A DNA stretch of 11,543 nucleotides from an uncultured Neisseria sp. (GCA_937919795.1 CALFOA010000349.1:1-11543), one strand, 5' to 3'; shown: positions 1 through 7,277, counted from the first letter of the stretch. Translations and numbers: made by a program. The notes: generated from the sequence alone by a model not told the origin.

Positions 1-1599
1 GTTTTGCTTTCCGCTTATTTTGCCTTTGTGTTGAACTGGGCATTTTTCCGCACGGTATTTCAATCCTATCAACCCACCGGCACCGCAGGCGATTATTTTG
101 TTTATACGGTACCGCTGGTGTTGTGGGCTTTGTGCTATATCTTGTTGCTGCTGTTGTCTCTGCCCTATGTGCATAAAATCATTATCCCGGTGTTGCTGAT
201 TTTAAGCGCGGCGGTGAGTTACCATTCGGTGTTTTTCAATGTCTATTTTGATAGGCATATGCTGGACAATGTTTTACAAACCACACCGGCGGAAAGTGCG
301 CGGATGGTGTCGTTCAGTTATGTGGCGTGGCTGCTGCTGTTGGGCGTGTTGCCTGCGCTACTGTATGTACGCACTCAATGTCTGTATGCGGTTTGGTGGA
401 AAGAGATTGCCAAGCGCGTAATGGCGCTGGGGCTGTCTTTGGGGGTGATTTTGGGCGTAGCGGCCGTTTATTATCAGGATTATGCATCGTTTTTCCGCAA
501 TCATGCCGACATTAAGCATTTGATTGTGCCGTCTAATTTCATTACAGCAGGTGTAAGCAAACTCAAGCGGCTACGCGCGGAAAATATGCCGTATGCGGCA
601 TTGGGCAAAGACGCCAAGCTGAATAAAAGCGATAAGCAGCGCAATGTGGTGATTATGGTATTGGGGGAAACCACACGCGCGCAAAACTGGGGTTTGAACG
701 GCTATGAGAAGCAAACCACGCCGAAACTGGCCGCCCGTTTACAAAAAGGTGAAGCCGTCATCAACTTCCCCAATGTGAGTAGTTGCGGCACGGCGACCGC
801 GTTGTCGGTACCCTGCTTATTTTCCAGCATGGGGCGCGAGCAATACAACGAAGTCAAAGCCAACCGCCAAGACAATATTCTGGATACGCTGCAATACGCC
901 GGTGCGCAATTGCATTGGGTTGAAAACAACAGCGATTGTAAAGGGGTATGCGAGCGCATCCCGACCACCAACACTATCCAACTGAATCTGCCCGATTATT
1001 GCACCGACGGCGAATGTTTGGACAATATCATGCTGCCCGAGTTGGATAAATTGCTCAATGCGCCTTCAGAGCAAGATTTGGTGGTGGTGCTGCATAGCAT
1101 TGGCAGCCACGGACCGACTTATTTCGAGCGCTACACCGCGCAGGAACGCCTGTTTACCCCCACTTGCGACACGCGCGAAATCAACCGTTGCAGTAATGAC
1201 AAATTGCGCAACACCTACGACAACACCATTGTGTACATCGACCAATTGCTGGATCAAATCATCCACCGTTTGGAACAGCGCCCCGATTGGAAGAGTAGTT
1301 TGTTGTTTGTATCCGACCATGGCGAATCGCTGGGCGAAAACGGTATGTATCTGCACGGCACACCGTATGCGATAGCGCCCGAATACCAAACCCGCGTACC
1401 GATGACCATGTGGCTATCACCCGCTTGGTTAAAACAGAAATCCACAGATCTCGCTTGTTTGAACAGCCAAAGCAAGCAGGCTTATTCGCACGATAATATT
1501 TTCCACACCTTGGTCGGTTTGAGCGACGCCGATCCGCGCACGATTAGCCAATATCGGGCAGATGAAGATATTTTGGCGAAATGTCGTGGAAATCATTAA
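1..1599 (+). CDS. eptA: Lipid A phosphoethanolamine transferase (EptA/LptA family), 5' end outside the window
   Basis: Inner-membrane enzyme with a periplasmic catalytic domain that moves phosphoethanolamine from phosphatidylethanolamine to lipid A, lowering surface charge and giving polymyxin tolerance; same family as MCR. Numbering from the first visible codon, about five hydrophobic segments lie in residues 1-160, then a linker and an alkaline-phosphatase-like domain. The metal/catalytic set of the family is present: Glu223 in LGETTRAQ, nucleophile Thr264 in SSCGTATALSVPC, Asp439-His440 in VSDHGESLGENG, plus His370 (GSHGP) and His452 (YLHGTP). Several paired cysteines (262/272, 312/317, 334/339) fit periplasmic disulfides. 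532 residues are visible against a usual 540-550, so roughly 10-15 N-terminal residues are missing. The frame is open from base 1, and the TTG at 4 is not believed to be the true start. dgkA follows after 29 nt. Confidence 0.95.
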   Translation, partial: VLLSAYFAFVLNWAFFRTVFQSYQPTGTAGDYFVYTVPLVLWALCYILLLLLSLPYVHKIIIPVLLILSAAVSYHSVFFNVYFDRHMLDNVLQTTPAESARMVSFSYVAWLLLLGVLPALLYVRTQCLYAVWWKEIAKRVMALGLSLGVILGVAAVYYQDYASFFRNHADIKHLIVPSNFITAGVSKLKRLRAENMPYAALGKDAKLNKSDKQRNVVIMVLGETTRAQNWGLNGYEKQTTPKLAARLQKGEAVINFPNVSSCGTATALSVPCLFSSMGREQYNEVKANRQDNILDTLQYAGAQLHWVENNSDCKGVCERIPTTNTIQLNLPDYCTDGECLDNIMLPELDKLLNAPSEQDLVVVLHSIGSHGPTYFERYTAQERLFTPTCDTREINRCSNDKLRNTYDNTIVYIDQLLDQIIHRLEQRPDWKSSLLFVSDHGESLGENGMYLHGTPYAIAPEYQTRVPMTMWLSPAWLKQKSTDLACLNSQSKQAYSHDNIFHTLVGLSDADPRTISQYRADEDILAKCRGNH

Positions 1600-1628
1600 G
1601 CATCCGCGCATTCATACGGAAAATGATC

Positions 1629-1991
1629 ATGAAACCTCAAAACAAAGCTGATTTTCAACGCATTATCAAAGCTGCCGGTTATTCGATGCAGGGCTTGAAA
1701 AGTGCCTATATCCATGAAGCCGCCTTTCGCCAAGAGTTCTGGCTTGCGGTTGTACTGGTTCCACTCGGGTTATGGTTGGGTGATGGTGCGGTAGAAAAAA
1801 TACTGTTATGCGGCTCTGTACTGATTGTGTTGATTACAGAATTGTTGAACAGCGCGGTGGAAAGTACGGTGGATCGTATCGGTGCCGAGTATCACGAACT
1901 CTCCGGCAGAGCAAAAGACATCGGCTCGGCGGCGGTATTTATCTCACTGCTGCTGGTTGCCCTGACTTGGCTATTGATTCTGTTGGGTTGA
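1629..1991 (+). CDS. dgkA: Diacylglycerol kinase, DgkA type
   Basis: Small trimeric inner-membrane kinase that converts diacylglycerol to phosphatidic acid, returning it to phospholipid synthesis. The 120-residue product matches the usual ~120 aa. The E. coli-like signatures are clear: RIIKAAGYS near the N-terminus, EAAFRQE (Glu30 onward), ELLNSAVESTVDRIG (Glu71, Asn74, Glu78) and YHELSGRAKDIGSAAV, with three hydrophobic segments at about 37-52, 55-72 and 98-119. The ATG at 1629 is chosen because GGA at 1618-1620 sits 8 nt upstream and the protein then starts like the family. In-frame ATGs at 1623 and 1581 would add residues, the latter overlapping eptA. Placement right behind eptA makes metabolic sense because EptA leaves diacylglycerol as by-product (known chemistry; co-transcription is inferred from the 29-nt gap). 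Confidence 0.95.
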   Translation: MKPQNKADFQRIIKAAGYSMQGLKSAYIHEAAFRQEFWLAVVLVPLGLWLGDGAVEKILLCGSVLIVLITELLNSAVESTVDRIGAEYHELSGRAKDIGSAAVFISLLLVALTWLLILLG

Positions 1992-2033
1992 GCGCGATAT
2001 TTCTAGGCTTCAAAAACCTGATTATTTGGAACA

Positions 2034-2072
2034 ATAAGGCCATACTCGGTACCAAACTGAGTATGGCCTTAT
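2034..2072. terminator. Perfect 14-bp hairpin between convergent dgkA and hchA
   Basis: Arms ATAAGGCCATACTC (2034-2047) and GAGTATGGCCTTAT (2059-2072) are perfectly complementary around an 11-nt loop that itself contains GGTACC. It lies 42 nt after the dgkA stop and 30 nt from the hchA stop, the usual place for a bidirectional terminator. Neither side has a long T run (TCTTAAC on the + side), so efficiency is uncertain. It is not a DUS-type hairpin, unlike those elsewhere in the window. Confidence 0.65.
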
Positions 2073-2102
2073 CTTAACAAGGGAAGTACACCCAAAAACC
2101 GC

Positions 2103-2960
2103 TTATTTCGTCGCTTCCAATAAAGTATCGGCAGCCAGAATGCCCAACGCGTTGGCTGCCAGCGGGCTGTCGCCGGTGAGCAGTTGGCGGTCTCGGTGGA
2201 CTTGGCCGGTGATGCCGTCGTTGAGCACGGTCATGCCCAGTTGTTGCAGGCGCTCGGCAACCAGCCAAGGCAGGCGGCCGGGCATGTAGCCGATGTCGAG
2301 GTTGGCGCCTTCGTCGAGCGCATCGGGGAACACGCACAATTGGTAGCCGGTAAACGGGAAACGGTTGTCTTCAGCCGCAGCCACCAACGCAGCAGGGCCG
2401 TGACAGAGGGTGATGATGAATTTATCGTTGGCCAGCGCCCAATCCAGTATTTGTTTCACTTCGGCGCTTTCGGGAATGCCGCTAAACGCACCGTGGCCGC
2501 CGGGAATAAATACCGCCAGATACGGCGAATCGGGAGCGGTCACTTCGGCCAGAATATCCGCAAGCTTGTGCGGGCTTTGCAGCTTGGGCAGATAGGTTTG
2601 GAAAATTTCCTGCACCGCTTCGTCTTCCTGCGGCATCGCCCACATTTCCAGTTTGGCGGGGTTGCCGGAGAGGGTAGCGATTTCCTGCTCGAAACCGGCT
2701 TTATGAATATGCAGCATCGGTAGCAGGGTTTCGACCGGATGGTTGCCGGTGGAAAACAGTTTGCCGTTTTGCATTTTCAGGTAACGCTCATCAGTGGCAA
2801 TCACCAACACTTTGTATTTGTCGCCGCTGTAGGGCTGACTGAACTTCACGCCGTTGTAATCGGTTTTCGGTGCGGTGTAGACGCTCAATGAGTATTCGGA
2901 GGGGAAAAAGGCATTGTATTCGGCACGATCGGCCACGGGTTGTTTGCTGAGTTCGCTCAT
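2103..2960 (-). CDS. hchA: HchA/Hsp31, DJ-1/PfpI family glyoxalase III / protein deglycase
   Basis: Cytoplasmic homodimer family known for chaperone activity and cofactor-free conversion of methylglyoxal to lactate; repair of glycated molecules has also been reported. At 285 aa it is collinear with E. coli HchA (283 aa). Shared blocks include [11 protein letters not shown] (16-26), [11 protein letters not shown] (65-75), FIPGGHGA (151-158), TLCHGPAA (184-191), the FPDA block with Asp213, GYMPGRL and LLTGDSP. Catalytic Cys186-His187 with Asp213, and the family Glu77, are present. Metal-site residues His86 and Glu91 are kept, but the position of E. coli His123 appears to be Tyr123. The ATG at 2960 has an AAGGA ribosome site 6 nt upstream. 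It is the last of five same-strand oxidoreductase/detoxification genes and has its own likely -10 box at 2994-2999. Confidence 0.95.
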   Translation of the reverse strand: MSELSKQPVADRAEYNAFFPSEYSLSVYTAPKTDYNGVKFSQPYSGDKYKVLVIATDERYLKMQNGKLFSTGNHPVETLLPMLHIHKAGFEQEIATLSGNPAKLEMWAMPQEDEAVQEIFQTYLPKLQSPHKLADILAEVTAPDSPYLAVFIPGGHGAFSGIPESAEVKQILDWALANDKFIITLCHGPAALVAAAEDNRFPFTGYQLCVFPDALDEGANLDIGYMPGRLPWLVAERLQQLGMTVLNDGITGQVHRDRQLLTGDSPLAANALGILAADTLLEATK

Positions 2961-2993
2961 GGGATTTCCTTATGGGTTTTGGGGGGTGTGGGT

Positions 2994-2999
2994 ATTATA
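2994..2999 (-). promoter_or_regulatory. Probable -10 box for hchA
   Basis: Read on the minus strand this is a perfect TATAAT, 33 nt upstream of the hchA ATG. No good -35 hexamer sits 16-19 nt further upstream, so the promoter may be weak or activator-dependent. The ACCTACC-type palindrome seen before the nitroreductase gene is not repeated here. Confidence 0.45.
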
Positions 3000-3043
3000 A
3001 CGTACAGATAGATCAGTAGTTTTATTGATTTAGCAGTAACGGT

Positions 3044-3098
3044 TTCAGACAGGCATTGACTGATTAGGCCTGTCTGAAAACCATGTTCAGACAGGCCT
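3044..3098. repeat. Cluster of three DNA uptake sequences forming alternative hairpins
   Basis: A perfect reverse-oriented DUS (TTCAGACAGGCA, 3044-3055) is followed by a forward variant (GGCCTGTCTGAA, 3067-3078; one mismatch from TGCCTGTCTGAA) and another reverse copy inside TTCAGACAGGCCT (3086-3098). The second and third form a perfect 13-bp hairpin (3066-3078 with 3086-3098, 7-nt loop). The first and second can also pair over 11 bp (3044-3054 with 3068-3078). The two hairpins share an arm and exclude each other. The group lies between the stop of the OYE-family gene at 3116 and hchA, so it may end or attenuate transcription on the minus strand. Confidence 0.75.
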
Positions 3099-3115
3099 CT
3101 TATTTAAAATCCACC

Positions 3116-4240
3116 TCAAATATCCAACATCTGACGCTCCATCCCTTTCACCGGCGGTAGCCAGGCCAAGGTGCCTTGTAGCGACAGCGCCAGCATTCGT
3201 GCCGGCAGGCGGTATGCTTCGGCGTGCTCGGGGTCGATTTCGGTGGCAAACTCGCCGCCATTGGCTGCTAATTCCGCCCAGTTCGGATTCAGCAGCAGGG
3301 TTTTGCCCAAGGCGATGAATTCTGCCCAGCCGGTGGCAAACGCTTGTTCTGCCTGCTCGCCGGTGTAGATATTGCCGACACCGATCAGCGGCAGTTTGCC
3401 ACCGATACGCGCGTGCAGCTGCTCGATGCGGGTGCGGGTTTCGTCTGCACCGCGGCGTGCCAGTTTGTAGAAATCCCACAAGGAAACGTGCAGATATTGC
3501 AGGGGTTTGGTTACCAGCGCGTCAATCAGGGCGAAGGTTTCCGCCATGGTGATGCCGTTGTCGCCGGCTTCTTCGGGTGAGAAGCGGTAGCCGACGATAA
3601 AGTCGGGGCGCTGGTGTTTTTTCACGATGTCGGTAACGGCGTCGACAACCGCCAACGGGAAGCGCATGCGGTTTTCGAGGTTGCCGCCCCATTCGTCGCT
3701 GCGTTGGTTGGATTGCGCCGAGAAAAACTGTTGAATCAGGTAGTTGTTGGCACCGTGGATTTCTACGCCGTCAAAGCCCGCCTGCAAAGCCAGCTCCGCC
3801 GCGTTGGCATAGCCTGCGATGATGCTGCGGATTTGTGCGTCGGTTAAGGCCTTGGCGCCGGTGGCTGTGTGGGCGGACGGGGCGAAAATTTCGCCGTTCG
3901 GGTTCAGATCGGGCAATGCTTGCCAGCCGCCGTGGTGGATTTGCAGCAGGGCTTTAGCGCCTTGTTGGTGGGCGATTTCGGCCACTTCGCACAGACTCGG
4001 CAAATCGTCTTCGGCTATGGCTTCTGGCTGGCCGTAAAAGGCTTTGCCGCCTTCTGCTACTAAAGTGGCCGCCGCAATAAACAGGCCGAAGCCTTCAAAG
4101 CGGTTATTGAGGAAACGGCGCTCGTCTGGGGTGATGTGGCCGTTTTCGTCTGAGGCTAAATGGGTCATCGGGGCGACCACCAAACGGTTTTTGATTTCTA
4201 CGCCGTTGTTGAGGGTATAAGCTTGGAATAAAGGATTCAT
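3116..4240 (-). CDS. NADH:flavin oxidoreductase, Old Yellow Enzyme family (second copy)
   Basis: FMN-binding TIM-barrel ene-reductase family that reduces activated C=C bonds of enals, enones, nitro-alkenes or quinones with NAD(P)H. The 374-aa length is normal. Visible marks are KNRLVVAPMTH (18-27), LLQIHHGGW (98-106, Gln100/His103), the substrate-binding pair His162 and Asn165 in IHGANNYLIQQFFS, the canonical SNQRSDEWGGNLENR (177-191), and phosphate-binding LIGVGNIYT with LGKTLLLNPNW near the C-terminus. It has HGxN and lacks the Cys of NamA/YqjM enzymes, so it belongs to another branch than the OYE at 5453-6511; it recalls the Bacillus YqiG type. The ribosome site before the ATG at 4240 is weak (AAGA). 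The exact substrate cannot be read from sequence. Confidence 0.9.
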   Translation of the reverse strand: MNPLFQAYTLNNGVEIKNRLVVAPMTHLASDENGHITPDERRFLNNRFEGFGLFIAAATLVAEGGKAFYGQPEAIAEDDLPSLCEVAEIAHQQGAKALLQIHHGGWQALPDLNPNGEIFAPSAHTATGAKALTDAQIRSIIAGYANAAELALQAGFDGVEIHGANNYLIQQFFSAQSNQRSDEWGGNLENRMRFPLAVVDAVTDIVKKHQRPDFIVGYRFSPEEAGDNGITMAETFALIDALVTKPLQYLHVSLWDFYKLARRGADETRTRIEQLHARIGGKLPLIGVGNIYTGEQAEQAFATGWAEFIALGKTLLLNPNWAELAANGGEFATEIDPEHAEAYRLPARMLALSLQGTLAWLPPVKGMERQMLDI

Positions 4241-4292
4241 ATTGTGTTCTTAAAATAGGTTTTTAATGGGTGTTTAGAGAAGATTGGACGGG

Positions 4293-4326
4293 AATGCCTG
4301 TCTGAAACTGTTTTCAGACAGGCATT
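4293..4326. terminator. DUS-pair hairpin just after the LLM gene
   Basis: AATGCCTGTCTGAAA (4293-4307) and TTTCAGACAGGCATT (4312-4326) form a perfect 15-bp stem with a 4-nt loop CTGT. Both arms contain a perfect TGCCTGTCTGAA uptake sequence. The stem begins 3 nt after the stop codon (4330-4332) of the minus-strand LLM gene. The run following the stem on the minus strand is not T-rich, so it may attenuate rather than stop transcription into the next gene. Confidence 0.75.
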
Positions 4327-4329
4327 TTA

Positions 4330-5367
4330 TTACTGCCCATCCACAATCTCTTTCAATAATCGATAAGACTGAATTTGTTTCGCTTCATCAAAGATATAGC
4401 TCACCGCCATGATTTCGTCGAAGTGGATTTTGTTGCGCAAGGCGTTCAGCTGGTGGGCGACGCTGATGGGGCTGCCGATCAGTGAGCAGGCGGTCATTTG
4501 TTCGACCACTTCGCGCTCTTGCTGATAAATCGGCAGTTCATTCAAATCCACCGGGCCGAAATGGGGCGCTTGGCTGGCTTGGCGGTAGTTGTGCCAGACT
4601 TCGTTCACGTTGGCCGCCGGCGGTTGCAGGTTTTGCTGGGCGTTGGTGACCACGTTTAGGAAAAACTGGGTTTGCGTGGTGGCAAGCATTTGCGCTTCGT
4701 CGTCGTTGTCGGCCACGATGGCGTTCACGCCGATGATCACATAAGGCTCGGCCAAGTGCGGCGACGGTTTGAAATATTTGCGGTAAATTTCGACCGCCAT
4801 TTCCAACATGCGCGGGGCGAAATGGGAAGCAAAGGCATAGGGCAGGCCGAGTTCGGCGGCCAAATAAGCGCTTTCGGTGCTGGAACCTAAAATATAAAAC
4901 GGCACATTCAGCCCGGCGGCGGGGTAGGCGGATACGCCGTTGCTGTTGTCGAAATAGCCACGCAATTCGGCGATTTCAGCCGGAAAATCAAAATGTTCAC
5001 GACCACGGCGCAGCGCGAGGGCGGTGCGGCGGTCGGTACCTGGGGCGCGACCCAAACCCAGCTCTACGCGCTTGGGGTACAGGGTTTCCAGCGTGCCGTA
5101 TTGCTCGGCCACCACATAAGGGCTGTGGTTGGGCAACATCACGCCACCGGAGCCGACGCGCAAGCTTTGCGTATTGGCCAAGGTGTGCTGAATCAGCAAA
5201 GCGGTGGCCGAACTCGCCAGATTTTTCATATTGTGGTGTTCGGCAATCCAATAGCGCTCAACGCCCATTTGCTCGGCCGCTTGCGCCAAGCGCACCATCG
5301 CCGCCATCGCTTGGCTGTGGTCTTGCCCCTCGCGCACGGGAACCAGATTGAGGATGGATAACTTCAT
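4330..5367 (-). CDS. LLM class flavin-dependent oxidoreductase, YhbW-like (MsnO8-type)
   Basis: Member of the bacterial luciferase-like monooxygenase superfamily, which uses reduced FMN/F420 supplied by a reductase to oxidise small organic molecules; the native substrate of YhbW-type proteins is not established. The 345-aa product matches E. coli YhbW block by block: WIAEHHNMKNLASSATALLI (59-78), RVGSGGVMLPNHSP, VAEQYGTLETLYPKRVELGLGRAPGTD, FYILGSSTESAYLAAELGLPYAFASHFAPRMLE and KPSPHLAEPYVI. The ATG at 5367 was chosen because the family begins with a MKLSILNL-like strand and GGA lies 9 nt upstream; a longer reading from 5496 runs through the DUS hairpin and is not credible. It sits between two OYE genes, which suggests a shared electrophile or solvent-stress role (inference). 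Confidence 0.92.
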   Translation of the reverse strand: MKLSILNLVPVREGQDHSQAMAAMVRLAQAAEQMGVERYWIAEHHNMKNLASSATALLIQHTLANTQSLRVGSGGVMLPNHSPYVVAEQYGTLETLYPKRVELGLGRAPGTDRRTALALRRGREHFDFPAEIAELRGYFDNSNGVSAYPAAGLNVPFYILGSSTESAYLAAELGLPYAFASHFAPRMLEMAVEIYRKYFKPSPHLAEPYVIIGVNAIVADNDDEAQMLATTQTQFFLNVVTNAQQNLQPPAANVNEVWHNYRQASQAPHFGPVDLNELPIYQQEREVVEQMTACSLIGSPISVAHQLNALRNKIHFDEIMAVSYIFDEAKQIQSYRLLKEIVDGQ

Positions 5368-5402
5368 TGTGTTGTTTCCATAGAGTGAACGGTATGGTTG
5401 AT

Positions 5403-5448
5403 AAATGCCTGTCTGAAAGATGATTTTTAGTTTTTCAGACAGGCATTT
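5403..5448. terminator. DUS-pair hairpin just after the NamA-like gene
   Basis: AAATGCCTGTCTGAAA (5403-5418) and TTTCAGACAGGCATTT (5433-5448) pair perfectly over 16 bp around a 14-nt loop. Each arm carries a full TGCCTGTCTGAA uptake sequence. The stem starts 4 nt after the stop codon of the minus-strand OYE gene (5453-5455) and is followed on that strand by ATCAACC, a poor U tract. Partial termination within a polycistronic unit is plausible. Confidence 0.75.
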
Positions 5449-5452
5449 CTGG

Positions 5453-6511
5453 TTACAAATAACCGCGTTGATAAGAAGGCGGTACAAACTGCACACCTGC
5501 GCTGTCGGCGGCCACGCGGTTGTATTGCGCGTTCAGCACCCAGTTTGGATCGCGCAGCAGGCCGCGGCCAACGGCCACCAAGTCCGCGTCGCCGGTGCCG
5601 AGCACATGGTCGGCGACATCGGCATTGTCCAGCATACCCACCGCAATCACCGGCAAACCGGTTTCCTGCTTGATCCGGCGGGCAAGGCCGACTTGATAGC
5701 CTGCTTGGATGGGCGGATGGTAATCGGGGTGCAACACGCCGTCGCCGCCGCCGCTTACATGCAGCATATCCGCGCCTGCTGCGGCAAAGCGCTTGGCAAT
5801 GTCCACGCCGTAATCCAGGTTATAGCCTTTGTCGCCGTACTCTTGCGCCGAGAAGCGCACCGCCAGCGGCATATCGGCAGGCATCACCGATTTGGCGGCC
5901 TGAATCACTTGTTCGCCGAACAGCAAGCGGTCTTGGCCGTATTGGTCGCTGCGTTGGTTGGATTTGGGCGAGGCGAATTGATGAATCAAATAGCCGTGTG
6001 CGCCGTGCAGTTCAATCATATCGAAACCGGCATCCACCGCGCGTTTCACCGACTGCTTGAATTGCTCGATAATCTCTTGGATTTCCGCTTCGCTCAGTTC
6101 CAGCGGCGTGGTGAGGTTTTGGCCTTCAAAATCCAGCTCGCCGTAATGAATGGCAGACGGCGCTACGCTTTGGCAGTCTTGCGCTTTGCGGCCGGCGTGG
6201 GCGATTTGAATGCCGATTTTCGCGCCGTATTGATGCACGCTGGCGACGATTTCTTTAAACACATCGCGCTGTTCGTCGTTCCACAAGCCCAAGCAGTTTG
6301 GCGAAATGCGGCCGTTGGGCGCGACATTGGTCATCTCGACAATAATCAAACCCACGCCGCCGATGGCGCGGGCGGTGTAATGCACTTTGTGCCAGTCGTT
6401 CGGCATACCGTCTTGCGCCGCGTATTGGCACATCGGCGGCATCACCACTCGGTTGCGCAGCGTGAGGTTTTTCAGGGTATAAGGCTGATTTAAAAAACGA
6501 AGTTTTGCCAT
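5453..6511 (-). CDS. namA: NADPH dehydrogenase / ene-reductase, NamA (YqjM)-type Old Yellow Enzyme
   Basis: Soluble FMN enzyme that reduces electrophilic alkenes, quinones and some nitro compounds with NAD(P)H. The 352-aa length suits the thermophilic-like/YqjM class. Class marks are Cys28 and Tyr30 in MPPMCQYAA, Gln102-His105-Arg108 in IQIAHAGRKA, the pair His169 and His172 in LHGAHGYLIHQF, and the phosphate site VIAVGMLDN with VAVGRGLLRDPNW. One family motif is shortened: where YGGSxENRxRF is usual, the sequence reads YGQDRLLF, three residues fewer. The ATG at 6511 has AGGA 7 nt upstream, and only 17 nt separate it from the nitroreductase stop, so the two are almost surely co-transcribed. 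The symbol is given by class resemblance. Confidence 0.93.
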   Translation of the reverse strand: MAKLRFLNQPYTLKNLTLRNRVVMPPMCQYAAQDGMPNDWHKVHYTARAIGGVGLIIVEMTNVAPNGRISPNCLGLWNDEQRDVFKEIVASVHQYGAKIGIQIAHAGRKAQDCQSVAPSAIHYGELDFEGQNLTTPLELSEAEIQEIIEQFKQSVKRAVDAGFDMIELHGAHGYLIHQFASPKSNQRSDQYGQDRLLFGEQVIQAAKSVMPADMPLAVRFSAQEYGDKGYNLDYGVDIAKRFAAAGADMLHVSGGGDGVLHPDYHPPIQAGYQVGLARRIKQETGLPVIAVGMLDNADVADHVLGTGDADLVAVGRGLLRDPNWVLNAQYNRVAADSAGVQFVPPSYQRGYL

Positions 6512-6528
6512 GATAAATTCCTGTTTGA

Positions 6529-7191
6529 TTAACGGACAAAAGTGACCACATCATCAAAAGCTAAACGGGTTTTCGCGTGTTTCGGCTCTTCGCCGCGATA
6601 GCCCAGCGCCAGCATGGTCACCAAGTTAAACTCATCGCGATTCAACACGCCTTGCTCGGCCAAGTAAGCGCTCATTTTTTCCATCGGAAAACCTTCCATC
6701 GGCGTGCTGTCGATACCGATCATCGCCGCAGAAGTCATCATATTGCCCAGCGCGATATAGCTTTGGTGCGCCGACCAATCATCAAACGCGCGCTCGGTGT
6801 TCAAATCAAAATCGCTGAGGCGGAAGTTTTTAAAGAAGCCGGTATAAGCATTAAAGATTTCATCGCTCAAACCGCGCAACTCGCGGAAAGCCTTGGCAAA
6901 ATAAGGCGTATCTTCCTGCAAAGCCTTGCCTTTGCGCGCCAAAATCAGCACCAAATCGCTGGCATCGGTGGCTTTCGCGCCCACGCCCCATCCGTTTTCG
7001 CTGATAAATTGCAGGATTTCAGGCTTTTTCACCACCACAAAACGCGTCGGCTCCAAACCGAACGAGCTGGGCGACAAACGGCCGGTTTCCAAAATAAAAC
7101 GCAAATCCTCATCGCTGATTTTCTTGCTGGGGTCGTACAGTTTGCAGGCGTGGCGGAAATTGTAGGCGTTTAAAATGTCTTGTTTTTTCAT
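6529..7191 (-). CDS. NAD(P)H-dependent nitroreductase (NfsB-like family)
   Basis: FMN-containing homodimer family that reduces nitroaromatics and quinones. The 220-aa length matches NfsB types (217 aa). Family features: RHACKLYD near the N-terminus (Arg13, Lys17; FMN phosphate binding), LSPSSFGLEPTRFVVV (39-54), HQSYIALGNMMTSAAMIGIDSTPMEGF, and the C-terminal LGYRGEEPKHAKTR loop. The start is the ATG at 7191; a TTG two codons upstream (7197) is also in frame but has no advantage. It is the first gene after a good sigma70-type promoter and a palindromic operator shared with the divergent TetR gene, hence probably the lead gene of the cluster. The precise substrate is unknown. Confidence 0.93.
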   Translation of the reverse strand: MKKQDILNAYNFRHACKLYDPSKKISDEDLRFILETGRLSPSSFGLEPTRFVVVKKPEILQFISENGWGVGAKATDASDLVLILARKGKALQEDTPYFAKAFRELRGLSDEIFNAYTGFFKNFRLSDFDLNTERAFDDWSAHQSYIALGNMMTSAAMIGIDSTPMEGFPMEKMSAYLAEQGVLNRDEFNLVTMLALGYRGEEPKHAKTRLAFDDVVTFVR

Positions 7192-7227
7192 AATCAATCT
7201 TCGAATAAAATATAAAATAGCTGGCTT

Positions 7228-7245
7228 ACCTACCAGTTGGTAGGT
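7228..7245. promoter_or_regulatory. Palindromic operator ACCTACCAGTTGGTAGGT
   Basis: Arms ACCTACCA and TGGTAGGT are perfect complements around 2 bp, giving an 18-bp dyad typical of TetR-family operators. It overlaps the expected transcription start of the leftward nitroreductase promoter (-10 at 7250-7255), where a bound repressor would block initiation. A related but imperfect copy occurs at 7298-7316. The likely ligand-free binder is the adjacent TetR protein (inference). Confidence 0.75.
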
Positions 7246-7249
7246 TAGA

Positions 7250-7277
7250 ATTATAAAGCAATCTCTTGCGAAAACAA
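7250..7277 (-). promoter_or_regulatory. Sigma70-type promoter driving the nitroreductase-NamA-LLM-OYE cluster
   Basis: On the minus strand: -35 TTGTTT (7272-7277), a 16-nt spacer, -10 TATAAT (7250-7255). The start point would fall near 7243, inside the 18-bp palindrome, leaving a leader of about 50 nt before the ATG at 7191. Confidence 0.7.

Noticed and set aside
1581..1628. dgkA start at 1581 or 1623
   Set aside because: The 1581 start overlaps eptA and adds residues not seen in the family; the ATG at 1629 has better ribosome-site spacing and gives the normal length.
2184..2723. Long open frame of 179 codons opposite hchA on the + strand
   Set aside because: Shadow of a clearly conserved gene; no family likeness and no ribosome site that would decide for it.
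4241..4292. Promoter for the second OYE gene (TTCTCT, 18 nt, TATTTT on the minus strand)
   Set aside because: Both hexamers match the consensus poorly, so this cannot be told from chance.
5368..5496. N-terminal extension of the LLM gene to 5496
   Set aside because: The added 43 residues would be translated through the DUS hairpin and into the stop region of the upstream gene; family homology starts at the ATG 5367, which has a ribosome site.
5420..6493. 357-codon open frame on the + strand opposite the NamA-like gene
   Set aside because: It covers the antisense of a strongly conserved enzyme, is rich in His, Ala and Gln as expected from antisense reading, and starts within the DUS hairpin loop.
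6577..7173. 198-codon open frame opposite the nitroreductase
   Set aside because: Antisense shadow; no recognisable domain.
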